This document shows positions 1 to 6,194 of a stretch of 10,023 nucleotides of DNA, piece after piece (the first letter of the stretch is position 1; every line of letters starts with the position of its first letter). Location: assembly GCA_016185955.1 (NCBI GenBank), contig JACPMQ010000070.1, forward strand, positions 1-10,023, written 5' to 3'. Under the pieces are notes generated by a model. The model searched no databases. It had not been told where the DNA came from and was given only the letters and a program-made list of their open reading frames with translations. Position numbers and translations under genes: made by a program. Source of the stretch: Candidatus Woesearchaeota archaeon (GTDB lineage: Archaea; Nanobdellota; Nanobdellia; Woesearchaeales; GW2011-AR4).

Positions 1-12
1 GCCTTTTTATTA

Positions 13-259
13 TCATTTGTAAACATCTTTCCTATGAATCAAAGCAGTTTATAATAATCTTGTCCTGTTCTAGTCTATAAATTATCCTAAACGGTGGAAC
101 TCTTATACTGCGATGACCCTTCAAATTATACTGTAATGGCTTTCCAGATTCAGGAAGTTGTTCTAGCTTCTTAAGATGATTAATGACTCTTATTCGTATG
201 GATTTATCTTTAATTTTCTTAAAATCTTTCTTAAACTCTTCTGAGAAGATTATTTGCAT
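13..259 (-). pseudogene. relE: RelE/ParE-family toxin, frameshifted near its C-terminus
   Basis: The open frame from ATG at 259 stops at TAG (32-34) after 75 residues and reads like an archaeal RelE toxin: basic N-terminal helices, then the strand region RSIRVPPFRIIYRLEQDK. The family signature that should follow is missing from this frame. It is present in another frame: dropping one A from the AAA run at 48-50 (minus-strand sense) gives IIITALIHRKDVYK and a TGA at 13-15, making an 81-residue protein of normal RelE length. RelE toxins are ribosome-associated mRNA endonucleases, and this C-terminal stretch holds the conserved catalytic Arg and Tyr, so the uncorrected product would probably be inactive. 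The gene starts 1 nt after the antitoxin stop, so the two are co-transcribed. A sequencing or assembly error in the homopolymer is as likely as a true mutation. The family call is firm; the functional state is uncertain. Confidence 0.7.
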
Positions 260-260
260 T

Positions 261-536
261 TTAATTCATCAACAAGTCATCAATTTCTTCATCATGCATA
301 GAAGTATCTGCCTTGATAAATTTGCCTTCTTTTATTTGTTCTTCGCTTCTTCTAATTTTTTCAATTAGTAGCATATCTTTTCCTAGAGATTCTTTCTTAA
401 TTTGTTTCAGTATGATACTCCCACCTTCATTAAATACGATAAACTTTGTTGATGGCTTTATGCCTGCATCCTTCCTAATTTCTGAAGGAATAACAACCTG
501 TCCATTCTTTGATATTTTAGTTATAGCAACTTCCAT
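261..536 (-). CDS. AbrB/SpoVT-type antitoxin
   Basis: This is a 91-residue protein with a typical swapped-hairpin AbrB N-terminus (residues 1-45): AITKISKNGQVVIPSEIRKD followed by GIKPSTKFIVFNEGG. The acidic, helical C-terminal half (KIRRSEEQIKEGKF to the end) is the sort of tail that wraps and neutralises a partner toxin. It lies directly upstream of the RelE-type toxin in the same operon, as expected for a type II toxin-antitoxin pair with the antitoxin first. An in-frame GTG at 545 would add three residues, but it lies inside the ribosome binding site AGGTGAT. The ATG at 536, just downstream of that site, is therefore preferred. AbrB antitoxins normally repress their own promoter, and a perfect palindrome lies at the expected transcription start. 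Confidence 0.85.
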   Translation of the reverse strand: MEVAITKISKNGQVVIPSEIRKDAGIKPSTKFIVFNEGGSIILKQIKKESLGKDMLLIEKIRRSEEQIKEGKFIKADTSMHDEEIDDLLMN

Positions 537-555
537 TTTTATCACCTACTATACA

Positions 556-569
556 TTTTAATATTAAAA
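556..569. promoter_or_regulatory. Perfect 14-bp palindrome at the antitoxin start site, possible operator
   Basis: TTTTAATATTAAAA is a perfect palindrome. Extended to 551-574 the dyad keeps 20 of 24 symmetric positions. It sits between the TATA box and the ATG, overlapping the predicted transcription start, where a bound AbrB dimer or the toxin-antitoxin complex would block initiation. AT-rich DNA produces palindromes by chance, so the operator role is inference. Confidence 0.4.
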
Positions 570-576
570 CATATTT

Positions 577-594
577 TATATATAAACCTTTCGG
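577..594 (-). promoter_or_regulatory. Archaeal BRE/TATA promoter of the antitoxin-toxin operon
   Basis: On the minus strand the sequence is CCGAAAGG followed by TTTATATATA, a near-ideal BRE plus TATA box. Transcription would begin about 25 nt downstream, near 556, leaving a leader of about 20 nt before the ATG at 536 that contains the AGGTGAT ribosome binding site. Confidence 0.75.
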
Positions 595-692
595 CTTTTT
601 GTTATCTTGAAAATCATTGTGTTTTAGTGCGGGATTGTTTTTTGAGCGCTCCGAAAATCCAAAAATATTTACTTAGTAGTAATAACAAAATA

Positions 693-706
693 GAAAAGTT
701 TATATA
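693..706 (+). promoter_or_regulatory. BRE/TATA promoter of the three-gene membrane/CBS operon
   Basis: GAAAAG followed by TTTATATA matches the archaeal BRE-TATA pattern and resembles the divergent promoter at 577-594. A start near 730 would give an unusually long leader of about 125 nt that contains both hairpins before the ATG at 855. Confidence 0.65.
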
Positions 707-713
707 GTAGTTA

Positions 714-739
714 TACTATGGATAAGTAGTATGGATAAT
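714..739 (+). repeat. Pair of 12-bp direct repeats at the predicted start site
   Basis: TACTATGGATAA (714-725) and TAGTATGGATAA (728-739) differ at one position and are offset by 14 nt. They lie just downstream of the TATA box, around the expected transcription start. They could bind a regulator on one face or be a slippage duplication; nothing in the sequence decides. Confidence 0.45.
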
Positions 740-776
740 CAAAATTTCCATCAATCTTAGATTGGTGGAAATTTTG
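740..776. repeat. 37-nt palindromic repeat (hairpin, copy 1)
   Basis: CAAAATTTCCATCAATC, loop TTA, then GATTGGTGGAAATTTTG: a 17-bp stem with one T-G pair. It lies in the predicted leader of the operon starting at 855. Other palindromes in the window share its outer AAAATTT arms and similar size (804-840, 4821-4854, 7174-7213, 8862-8893, 9806-9842), which points to a dispersed family and not a one-off terminator. Confidence 0.75.
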
Positions 777-802
777 TAGTGCAACGCTTACCAGCGTAAG
801 TG
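767..802 (+). repeat. 36-bp dispersed repeat, copy A
   Basis: The segment starts GGAAATTTTGTAGTGCAACG and continues CTTACCAGCGTAAGTG. It matches 8885-8920 at 33 of 36 positions. It overlaps the right arm of the hairpin at 740-776 and contains its own small stem (GCTTAC/GTAAGT) around CAGC. Copy A is intergenic; the other copy forms the 3' end of cbf5. Confidence 0.85.
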
Positions 803-803
803 G

Positions 804-840
804 TAAAAATTTCGCTGTTCTACGAACAGAGAAATTTTTA
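804..840. repeat. 37-nt palindromic repeat (hairpin, copy 2) next to a start codon
   Basis: TAAAAATTTCGCTGTTC, loop TAC, then GAACAGAGAAATTTTTA: a 17-position stem with one G-A mismatch. It ends 14 nt before the ATG at 855, just upstream of the weak ribosome binding site AGGT (842-845). A very similar perfect stem precedes the ATG at 7172 on the other strand. Confidence 0.75.
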
Positions 841-854
841 CAGGTCAACAAAAA

Positions 855-1991
855 ATGGTGCAAGAAAAAAAGGATAATGCTGAAGATGGCGCAAACACAA
901 AAGGTAGGCAGTATTCTGTAAAACTTGAAGGGCACATTCTGACTTTTAAGGAAACACCAGAAGGTGGTTTACTGTTTGAAGAAATTACACCAATTCCAAA
1001 AACTTATTCTAATAGAGTCGAAATAAGTAGGCGTACATTTATTGTAGGTATTCCTGCTTCAGTAGGTTTATGGTATTCTCTTGGTAGCGGATGGGGCTAC
1101 ATGAAAGGCTTGGGAAAAATGTTAAATGCGGGAATAAATCCTATATTGGAAACTGGTAAAACTGCACGTGATGCTTTTAGAGCAGTAACCGGACAGCTTG
1201 AATTAGAGGGGTTAGTACATTCTTTGGAATCCCAAGACAACCAAACTAATCAGCTCTATAAGGCATTTATTGATTCTTATAAAACTCAGCATGAATTAGC
1301 TCAAAGCGCGAGGAAAGTGGATGAGCAATATGCTGCTTTCAGCAAAGCATGGAATAGTATATTGGAAAAAACGCCATTAAAGGAATTTGAAAAAAGCGGA
1401 GCTTACGGCTTGCGAGAAAGAATTCAGGAAGAGTTACAAAAATTATTCGGAAGGGATATTGCAAATCCTGATTATATAAAGAGATTTGGCACTGCACGAG
1501 ATACAAATATTAAACTGCAGGAAGCTATAAAGGCAATGGAAGAAAGCCTTAAAACAGCGTTAAATGAAGGCAATAAAGAAAAAGCTGAAGCAGTAATGAG
1601 GGACTATGTTTATATAACCAAGGAAAGAAAAGAATATCTAAAGAGAGTAAAGCCAGAAAATCTTTTAAAGCTTGCAGACGATTATTTTAAGAAGTTTGAA
1701 TCACAGCTTCAAAGCGGAACAGCTAATAGATTTATAGGTTACGCTAATAAAGGCAAAGAAATGGGACTCAACCTTGAAAGATGGATGCCATGGGTTGGTT
1801 TAATTGCAGTAGTTGGAGCAGCTTCGGCTGCAGCTAATACTTTAAACAATACTTTAGGCAAAGCTGTTGCTTATGTGGCAGGAGCTGCTGACCAATATAA
1901 TGCTCAAAGGTTAATGAGCAGACGCGATTTTACAGGCATAAATAACTTAAGGAAGTATTTATCAAATAGAAATGGAGGCAACCAAAAATGA
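855..1991 (+). CDS. Coiled-coil membrane protein of unknown function, first gene of the CBS operon
   Basis: I do not recognise this 378-residue protein. It has a polar N-terminal region (1-55), then VEISRRTFIVGIPASVGLW (55-73), where a twin-arginine-like SRRTF precedes a hydrophobic stretch. A long charged, helical middle (about 105-285) rich in Lys, Glu and Gln follows, probably coiled coil, then a second hydrophobic segment (about 310-328, PWVGLIAVVGAASAAA) and a basic tail. The SRRTF motif sits 58 residues in, too deep for a classical Tat signal, so a membrane anchor is more likely. The ATG follows a weak AGGT site at 9 nt spacing. The stop overlaps the next start as ATGA, so this protein and the CBS protein are probably translated together and may form a complex. 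The gene could be an archaeal structural or secretion component, but nothing proves this. Confidence 0.75.
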   Translation: MVQEKKDNAEDGANTKGRQYSVKLEGHILTFKETPEGGLLFEEITPIPKTYSNRVEISRRTFIVGIPASVGLWYSLGSGWGYMKGLGKMLNAGINPILETGKTARDAFRAVTGQLELEGLVHSLESQDNQTNQLYKAFIDSYKTQHELAQSARKVDEQYAAFSKAWNSILEKTPLKEFEKSGAYGLRERIQEELQKLFGRDIANPDYIKRFGTARDTNIKLQEAIKAMEESLKTALNEGNKEKAEAVMRDYVYITKERKEYLKRVKPENLLKLADDYFKKFESQLQSGTANRFIGYANKGKEMGLNLERWMPWVGLIAVVGAASAAANTLNNTLGKAVAYVAGAADQYNAQRLMSRRDFTGINNLRKYLSNRNGGNQK

Positions 1992-2386
1992 TTAAAGAAC
2001 TTAAAGTGTATCCGGCTATTATCTGCCATCTGGAAGATACAATTGTTGATGTGGCTAAAAAAATGATGAAAAATTCAGCAAGGCATATTTTTGTTGCAGA
2101 TTCCCAAAACCATGCCATAGGCATAATTTCAGGGACAGATTTTACTAATAAGGTAATAGCTGAAGGCAAAAATCCCGAGTTGCTTAAAGCAAAGGATGTT
2201 ATGAATGCTCCTGTTGAATCTATAGATATAAAGGATGAGGTTGAATTTGCAATGGCAGTTATGATGAGACGCAAAACTTATTCTTGTTTAGTAACTGATA
2301 ACGGAAAGATAAAAGGGGTTGTTGATTATAAGAGCGTTATGGAAAGAATAGTAAAGAAGATAACAGGTGAAAATAATGGGGCTTGA
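1988..2386 (+). CDS. Stand-alone CBS-domain pair protein
   Basis: This 132-residue protein consists of two CBS repeats and little else. Repeat 1 (about 1-60) has the pattern IVDVAKKMMKNSARHIFVAD followed by AIGIISGTDF. Repeat 2 (about 66-128) begins AKDVMNAPVESIDIKDEVE and ends GKIKGVVDYKSVMERI. CBS pairs (Bateman modules) bind adenosine nucleotides such as AMP, ATP or SAM and usually act as sensors that switch partner proteins. No catalytic or DNA-binding domain is attached here, so the partner is probably encoded by the flanking membrane-protein genes. The start overlaps the upstream stop as ATGA and is preceded by GGAGG (1974-1978) at 9 nt spacing. The 3' end overlaps the next gene by 11 nt. 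The protein is cytoplasmic. Confidence 0.9.
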   Translation: MIKELKVYPAIICHLEDTIVDVAKKMMKNSARHIFVADSQNHAIGIISGTDFTNKVIAEGKNPELLKAKDVMNAPVESIDIKDEVEFAMAVMMRRKTYSCLVTDNGKIKGVVDYKSVMERIVKKITGENNGA

Positions 2387-3050
2387 AGGTATTGTTAACT
2401 CTATCAAGACTGTTTCAAGGAAGGTGTATGACTATTTTTCCCCTCCTAAAAAAATAGACGATATGGTGGAGTATGCAATCAGAAATTACATTCCAAAAGA
2501 AGCAAAGGAACGCCTTTTCCAAGGAAAGGATGAAAAGAAAAAGGAAACTTTATATCAGAACCTAAGGGGCTATATACAGCGGGAATTAAACTACCAGCAA
2601 GATAATCTTAATAGAGTATCTCTTAAAGCGGCAAAAGGCACTGGAATAGCTGCATTGGCAAACGATGCTTATCATATGTATGCTGGAACGCCATTCAGTG
2701 ATTTTGGTTTATTGCAAGCTGCTTTAGTGGGCGCAAAAGCCGTGCTTGAGCTTCCTGCAATGTATAAGCATTTAACTCAAACCGGAGATGTTTACGGAAT
2801 GTTGGAATGGCTTGGCTCAAAGGCATTGGCTTGGCTTGTGCCAATTTTTGGTCCTGGATTAGATTATAATGTAGCTACAAGAATAATTCACAAAAATGCT
2901 ATACGACAAGGCACTAAAAACTTTTTGAAGGGATTGGAGCTTTATACAAAAGGGTATTCTCTTCCTGAACAAGTGTATGGACGCGTGCAAAAGGTAGCAG
3001 GAGACAGACTCAAAAAACCAGAATATCAACCTGCATTAAACCCTGCTTAA
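2376..3050 (+). CDS. Small membrane protein of unknown function, third gene of the CBS operon
   Basis: I do not recognise this 224-residue protein. It has a charged helical N-terminal half (about 1-85, including KIDDMVEYAIRNYIPKEAKE), then three moderately hydrophobic stretches at about 88-103, 110-130 and 146-170 (SKALAWLVPIFGPGLDYNVA), and a basic C-terminal tail. Gly- and Ala-rich segments suggest membrane association, but they are short, so topology is unclear. An in-frame GTG at 2367 would add three residues, but it lies inside the ribosome binding site AGGTGA (2365-2370). The ATG at 2376 has the right spacing and is preferred. The overlap with the CBS gene implies co-expression and likely interaction with the two upstream products. 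Confidence 0.75.
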   Translation: MGLEGIVNSIKTVSRKVYDYFSPPKKIDDMVEYAIRNYIPKEAKERLFQGKDEKKKETLYQNLRGYIQRELNYQQDNLNRVSLKAAKGTGIAALANDAYHMYAGTPFSDFGLLQAALVGAKAVLELPAMYKHLTQTGDVYGMLEWLGSKALAWLVPIFGPGLDYNVATRIIHKNAIRQGTKNFLKGLELYTKGYSLPEQVYGRVQKVAGDRLKKPEYQPALNPA

Positions 3051-3062
3051 GTAACTGCCGGT

Positions 3063-3087
3063 TGAATTTTCTATTGTTCTTGTTTCT
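3063..3087 (+). terminator. T-rich terminator-like tract after the CBS operon
   Basis: A pyrimidine- and T-rich run (GAATTTTCTATTGTTCTTG then TTTCT) begins 13 nt after the stop at 3050. Archaeal terminators are typically such T-rich tracts without a stable hairpin. Confidence 0.4.
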
Positions 3088-3260
3088 AGTAAAAACGGGG
3101 TTAGTGCGAAATTCAGTGCTTGTGCGCAATTGCCAATTCAGAAAACTCCATAGTATTGTGATAAACGACCTGAGCAATGCCGCAGCATTGCGAAGTTGAG
3201 AGGTAAGTTAAGGCTCCGCACAAGCACGAATTAGAATTTCGCACCAACCCCAGTAAAAAC
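3088..3260. mobile_element. MITE-like foldback element with 9-bp target-site duplication
   Basis: A 155-bp core (3097-3251) is bounded by inverted repeats. The left end reads GGGGTTAGTGCGAAATTC; the right end, reverse-complemented, reads GGGGTTGGTGCGAAATTC (17 of 18). The pairing continues inward with GTGCTTGTGCG on both sides, after a small length difference. Perfect 9-bp direct repeats AGTAAAAAC flank the core at 3088-3096 and 3252-3260, the expected mark of transposition. The middle has a secondary hairpin (GCAATGC CGCA GCATTGC, 3174-3191) and no open reading frame. It is therefore a non-autonomous element mobilised by a transposase elsewhere. A 9-bp duplication fits several DDE families and I do not assign one. 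Confidence 0.8.
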
Positions 3261-3267
3261 AATAACT

Positions 3268-3277
3268 ATTTATTTAA
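3268..3277 (+). promoter_or_regulatory. TATA-like box for the channel-peptidase gene
   Basis: TATTTATTTA lies about 24-33 nt upstream of the ATG at 3301, a spacing that would give a leaderless transcript. It lies just outside the mobile element, whose right-hand duplication ends at 3260. Confidence 0.45.
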
Positions 3278-3300
3278 GCAATTGTTGTTGACTGTTGAAG

Positions 3301-4815
3301 ATGAACTTCATAATGCAGTTTAATTCAACAACAACAAAACTTGCAATAACTTTTCTTATAATTGTAACAGGCTACCTCACAGCAAGAATTGGAAGCGGCA
3401 TTATCCTCATGGTATCCAAAAGAAAAGAAGTAATAAGTATGAGGCATGTGCAGCTTGTAAAAATTTTTCGCTATTTAATATTGATTTCTACAATTTTAGC
3501 TGCGCTGCTTTATCTTCGCGTTGATTTATCTATAGACAGCAGCATAATAAAAAATTTTTTTTTAAACACCTATAAATTGCTGCCAAACATACTTTTAGTG
3601 GTGCTTCTAGTTGTCCTGCTTATAGCTGTAGTAAACCTCACAACATTTGTCCTCAGAAGGGTATTTGACGCATCCGGAATAACTGAATTCATGCTTGAGC
3701 AAAAAAAAGAGCATTTTCTTAACGGAATAATTGCAGTTGTAAGGTTTTCCTTATATTTATCAAGCGCTTTGTTCTTGCTCAGCTTATTTAATATAGATAT
3801 AAGCAAAATCACTACAGCAATAGGATGGATTTTTTATAGCCTGTTGGCTTTGTTTTTTGTATATCTGTTTTTTGGAACAAGGGAATTTGTAGAAAATTTT
3901 ATTGCGGGCTTATATATAAAAATCTCAAGCGTATTTAAGCTTGGGCAGAAAATAAGAATAGGGGAAATAGAAGGCACAATAAAGTCAATATCCAATCAGT
4001 ATGTCACAATAAAGGCTGACTATGGGTACTTAACGTCTATACCCAATAAGGAATTCATAAAAAAGAAGGTTTCCTTTAAAGACATAGAAACGGACTTGGA
4101 TACATTGGAAAAAATAAAAAGCTATTATATTGAGCAAAGCCCAAGCTATTGCGGGCCTGCAAGCGCTTCCATGATACTAAAAATTTTTGGCTACAATGAG
4201 CCTCAATCAAAAATAGGCGAGCTAAGCAATACAAAAATAGGAGTTGGCACTCATCCTGATGTGCTGATAAAGGTTGTGCAGGAGCTTACAAAAAATAAGG
4301 TCAAAGGCGCATGGATTGACATTAACCATATAACAGACCTCAAGAATGAAGCAAGGCTCTGGCTGAATGAAGGAGCATTAATTATAATTGACTACAAGAA
4401 AAAGATTTTGTTTCCTGACTCAAAAACAGCGCATTATTCAGTTTGTGTGGCAGTTGAAGGCGATGAGCTTGTAATTTTAGACCCAAGCGGCAAAAAAGGC
4501 GGTGTTTATCTTGCTGATGCTGAAAAAGTTTACAGGGGAATGGACACTTACTCAGAGCTTATTAAGGGCAAAAGGGGCTATATTGTTTTTGCGCCTGAAG
4601 GAACAACTGCTTATTACCGAATCGAAGAAAGCTTGGTATATTCTGATCCAAGTTTATATAAAGATTTGAGCATTAAGCTGAAAACAGAGCTTTACAAGCT
4701 CACTGAAAAGACCGAAATGCTGGAAACAGTGTTGCCTTTAAGGGTTAAAAACTTCATAAAGACATGGCGCGAAAGAGACAGAATTGCAAGATTATGGAAG
4801 CCTGAGAGGACGTAA
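3301..4815 (+). CDS. MscS-like channel fused to a C39-like cysteine peptidase domain
   Basis: This 504-residue membrane protein has five predicted membrane segments (about 15-38, 56-73, 95-118, 143-163, 172-192). They are followed by a typical MscS pore-exit and beta-domain (about 195-255: EFVENFIAGLYIKI, FKLGQKIRIGEIEGTIKSIS, LTSIPNKEF). From about 275 to 430 it carries a papain-like C39 domain. Visible triad candidates are Cys284 in YCGPASASMIL (Gln279 upstream as oxyanion residue), His378 in AHYSVCVAV and Asp394 in LDPSG. A charged helical tail ends the protein. In known MscS proteins the beta-domain is cytoplasmic, so the peptidase should be cytoplasmic too, as in C39-containing ABC exporters. 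Substrate and coupling to membrane tension are unknown. An upstream TTG at 3295 is in frame, but the ATG at 3301 fits a leaderless start better. The domain calls are confident; the role is inference. Confidence 0.85.
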   Translation: MNFIMQFNSTTTKLAITFLIIVTGYLTARIGSGIILMVSKRKEVISMRHVQLVKIFRYLILISTILAALLYLRVDLSIDSSIIKNFFLNTYKLLPNILLVVLLVVLLIAVVNLTTFVLRRVFDASGITEFMLEQKKEHFLNGIIAVVRFSLYLSSALFLLSLFNIDISKITTAIGWIFYSLLALFFVYLFFGTREFVENFIAGLYIKISSVFKLGQKIRIGEIEGTIKSISNQYVTIKADYGYLTSIPNKEFIKKKVSFKDIETDLDTLEKIKSYYIEQSPSYCGPASASMILKIFGYNEPQSKIGELSNTKIGVGTHPDVLIKVVQELTKNKVKGAWIDINHITDLKNEARLWLNEGALIIIDYKKKILFPDSKTAHYSVCVAVEGDELVILDPSGKKGGVYLADAEKVYRGMDTYSELIKGKRGYIVFAPEGTTAYYRIEESLVYSDPSLYKDLSIKLKTELYKLTEKTEMLETVLPLRVKNFIKTWRERDRIARLWKPERT

Positions 4816-4820
4816 ATTGC

Positions 4821-4862
4821 AAATTTTCACCTCTCTTAAGAGCGGTGAAAATTTTGTTTTTA
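4821..4862. terminator. Bidirectional hairpin terminator between convergent genes
   Basis: AAATTTTCACC pairs with GGTGAAAATTT around an inner palindrome CTCTTAAGAG, with one T-C mismatch. A TGTTTTTATA run follows on the plus strand. It lies between the stop at 4815 and the convergent stop at 4869. It shares arms with the window's palindromic repeat family, so a repeat copy probably serves as the terminator. Confidence 0.65.
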
Positions 4863-4868
4863 TACTTC

Positions 4869-6194
4869 TTATACGAGACTTTTAGAAAGCTCGATATTGC
4901 AGTTTTCTATTTTGTTCAGCTCGCAAAAATTTTTCTTTATGACATTAGCGGGCTGCACGCCGCTAAATTTTATTTTGTTGTTTATTAAAAATGTCGGGAA
5001 GGTGTTTATTTCCAGCTTCTTTGCAATTTCAGAATCAGCATTATGCTTTTCAAAATTAACCTTGCCATCAAAGGCATCTAAAAATTCCTTTAAGTTCTGT
5101 TCTGCCCTCATGCTTGCTGTTTTTCCATCCTCCAAAAACAAATCGAGTTTTTTAGGCATTTCTTCAGCAGCAATGTAATAATTTGCGTTAGAAACCTTAT
5201 TTTTCACAACAAAGCTGTTTTCTTTTTCCACAAAGGCATTAGAAAACTTATTGAAATTATAGGCTTCTTTCAAGCTGGAATTTATTATGTATGCAGGAAT
5301 TGTTTTTATTCCAAATTTTTCCGCAACATTTTTGCCATCTTCTGATTCATAGGATATATATTCAACTTCCATATTTGGGAAAAATCCTTTAATTATGGAA
5401 AGCACTCTTTCAGTGTCGCAGTTGAAGCACTTGCCGCTGTTCAGTATAATAAGCTTTGTTCTGGCATCATCAATATATTCGCATTTTGCATCCTGCTTGC
5501 CGGGATTTTTGCAAATGCCCACTTTATTTTCTTTGTAACAGTTCTCGTTTGATTTGCATGCTATCAAGCTCAATTGCTCAGCATTTTTTTCGTTTTGAGT
5601 GCTATTACCGCCAGAACCTTTAAAAGAAAGGAAATAAAACAAGCCAATGCCGATTATTAATAAAATTGCAATATACGCAAATATTTTTTTGCTGTTTTTT
5701 TCACTTTTTTCAAAAGCCTTAAATGGCTTTTTTTCATTCTTAATTTCTTCGACGCTTTTTATTCTTTCGGTTGTTTCATCATCTGTTTCATCATCTGTTT
5801 CATCCTCTTCTATAACAGTTTCTTTTATAACAGTTTTTTCATCTTTTTTTATGTTCTCCTCGTATCCTTCGAGCCTGTCAATATAATCTTCCCAAGAGCC
5901 TTCATCTCTTTCTGTGTCGGGCTCTTCTTCACTTATTGTATGAGATTCTTTATCGCTTTTTATTATATTCTCCTTTTCTTTAACGGTGGTATCTTCGACT
6001 GCCGTATCCTTCAACTCCTCCTGCTTTAATTCGCTTTTTGCCTCTTCTTTCTGCTCTGATGCAGCAAGTTCCTTAAGTTTTGACTCAATTCTTGATTTTG
6101 CAGTTTCAAATTCCTCTTTTGTTAAAACATCAAGCTCAAAGCTTTCTTTAAGCAGCTTAAGTTCCTCTTCCAGCTTTTCTTTTTCTGAGAGCAT
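4869..6194 (-). CDS. Membrane-anchored protein with two thioredoxin-fold domains
   Basis: This 441-residue protein has a cytoplasmic coiled-coil N-terminus (1-45, with LTKEEFETAKSRIESKL, SHOCT-like in character), a long acidic low-complexity linker (46-165) and one membrane helix (171-191). Outside the membrane comes a four-Cys segment (Cys213, 219, 228, 238), then a thioredoxin-like domain (about 245-330). That domain has active-site CFNC (256-259) and cis-Pro candidate TIPAYI. A second thioredoxin-like domain follows (about 348-425) with TFPTFLI but no CxxC at the expected place (KTASMRAEQ), so it probably binds and does not catalyse redox. A thiol-disulfide role in extracytoplasmic folding is likely. 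The start follows the upstream stop with no gap and has GGTGA 4 nt before it, so it is co-translated with the SurA-thioredoxin gene. A 12-bp tandem repeat encodes part of the linker. Confidence 0.8.
   Translation of the reverse strand: MLSEKEKLEEELKLLKESFELDVLTKEEFETAKSRIESKLKELAASEQKEEAKSELKQEELKDTAVEDTTVKEKENIIKSDKESHTISEEEPDTERDEGSWEDYIDRLEGYEENIKKDEKTVIKETVIEEDETDDETDDETTERIKSVEEIKNEKKPFKAFEKSEKNSKKIFAYIAILLIIGIGLFYFLSFKGSGGNSTQNEKNAEQLSLIACKSNENCYKENKVGICKNPGKQDAKCEYIDDARTKLIILNSGKCFNCDTERVLSIIKGFFPNMEVEYISYESEDGKNVAEKFGIKTIPAYIINSSLKEAYNFNKFSNAFVEKENSFVVKNKVSNANYYIAAEEMPKKLDLFLEDGKTASMRAEQNLKEFLDAFDGKVNFEKHNADSEIAKKLEINTFPTFLINNKIKFSGVQPANVIKKNFCELNKIENCNIELSKSLV
5772..5805. repeat. 12-bp tandem repeat inside a coding linker
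   Basis: TGTTTCATCATC occurs twice (5772-5783, 5784-5795), followed by a partial third copy (TGTTTCATCC, 5796-5805). On the minus strand it encodes DETDDETDDE in the acidic linker. Just downstream on the plus strand, TATAACAGTTT occurs twice (about 5812-5836), giving TVIKETVI. Whole-codon units keep the frame, so linker length may vary between strains. Confidence 0.6.

Larger units (their letters stand above)
546..854. other. 309-bp divergent intergenic region
   Basis: No gene is supported here. It contains the minus-strand promoter of the toxin-antitoxin pair, a plus-strand promoter at 693-706, a pair of 12-bp direct repeats at 714-739 and two 37-nt hairpins (740-776, 804-840). From about 600 to 690 I see only unstructured AT-rich sequence, apart from a GAGCGCTC palindrome at 645-652. 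Confidence 0.7.

Noticed and set aside
55..80. Tat signal peptide in the 855-1991 protein (residue numbers)
   Set aside because: SRRTF plus a hydrophobic stretch is Tat-like, but it begins about 58 residues into the protein, with no good alternative start nearby; an internal membrane anchor is more likely.
740..840. CRISPR repeat-spacer unit (two 37-nt palindromes separated by 27 nt)
   Set aside because: The two palindromes differ in their inner arms, there are only two, and relatives are scattered singly through the window.
711..935. 74-residue minus-strand open frame
   Set aside because: It is translated from the hairpin repeats and the antisense of the 855 gene start; no family signal and no ribosome binding site.
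3155..3210. C/D box-like guide RNA (GTGATAA ... CTGA)
   Set aside because: Box matches are poor, and the stretch is the interior of an element with terminal inverted repeats and target duplication, which explains the structure better.
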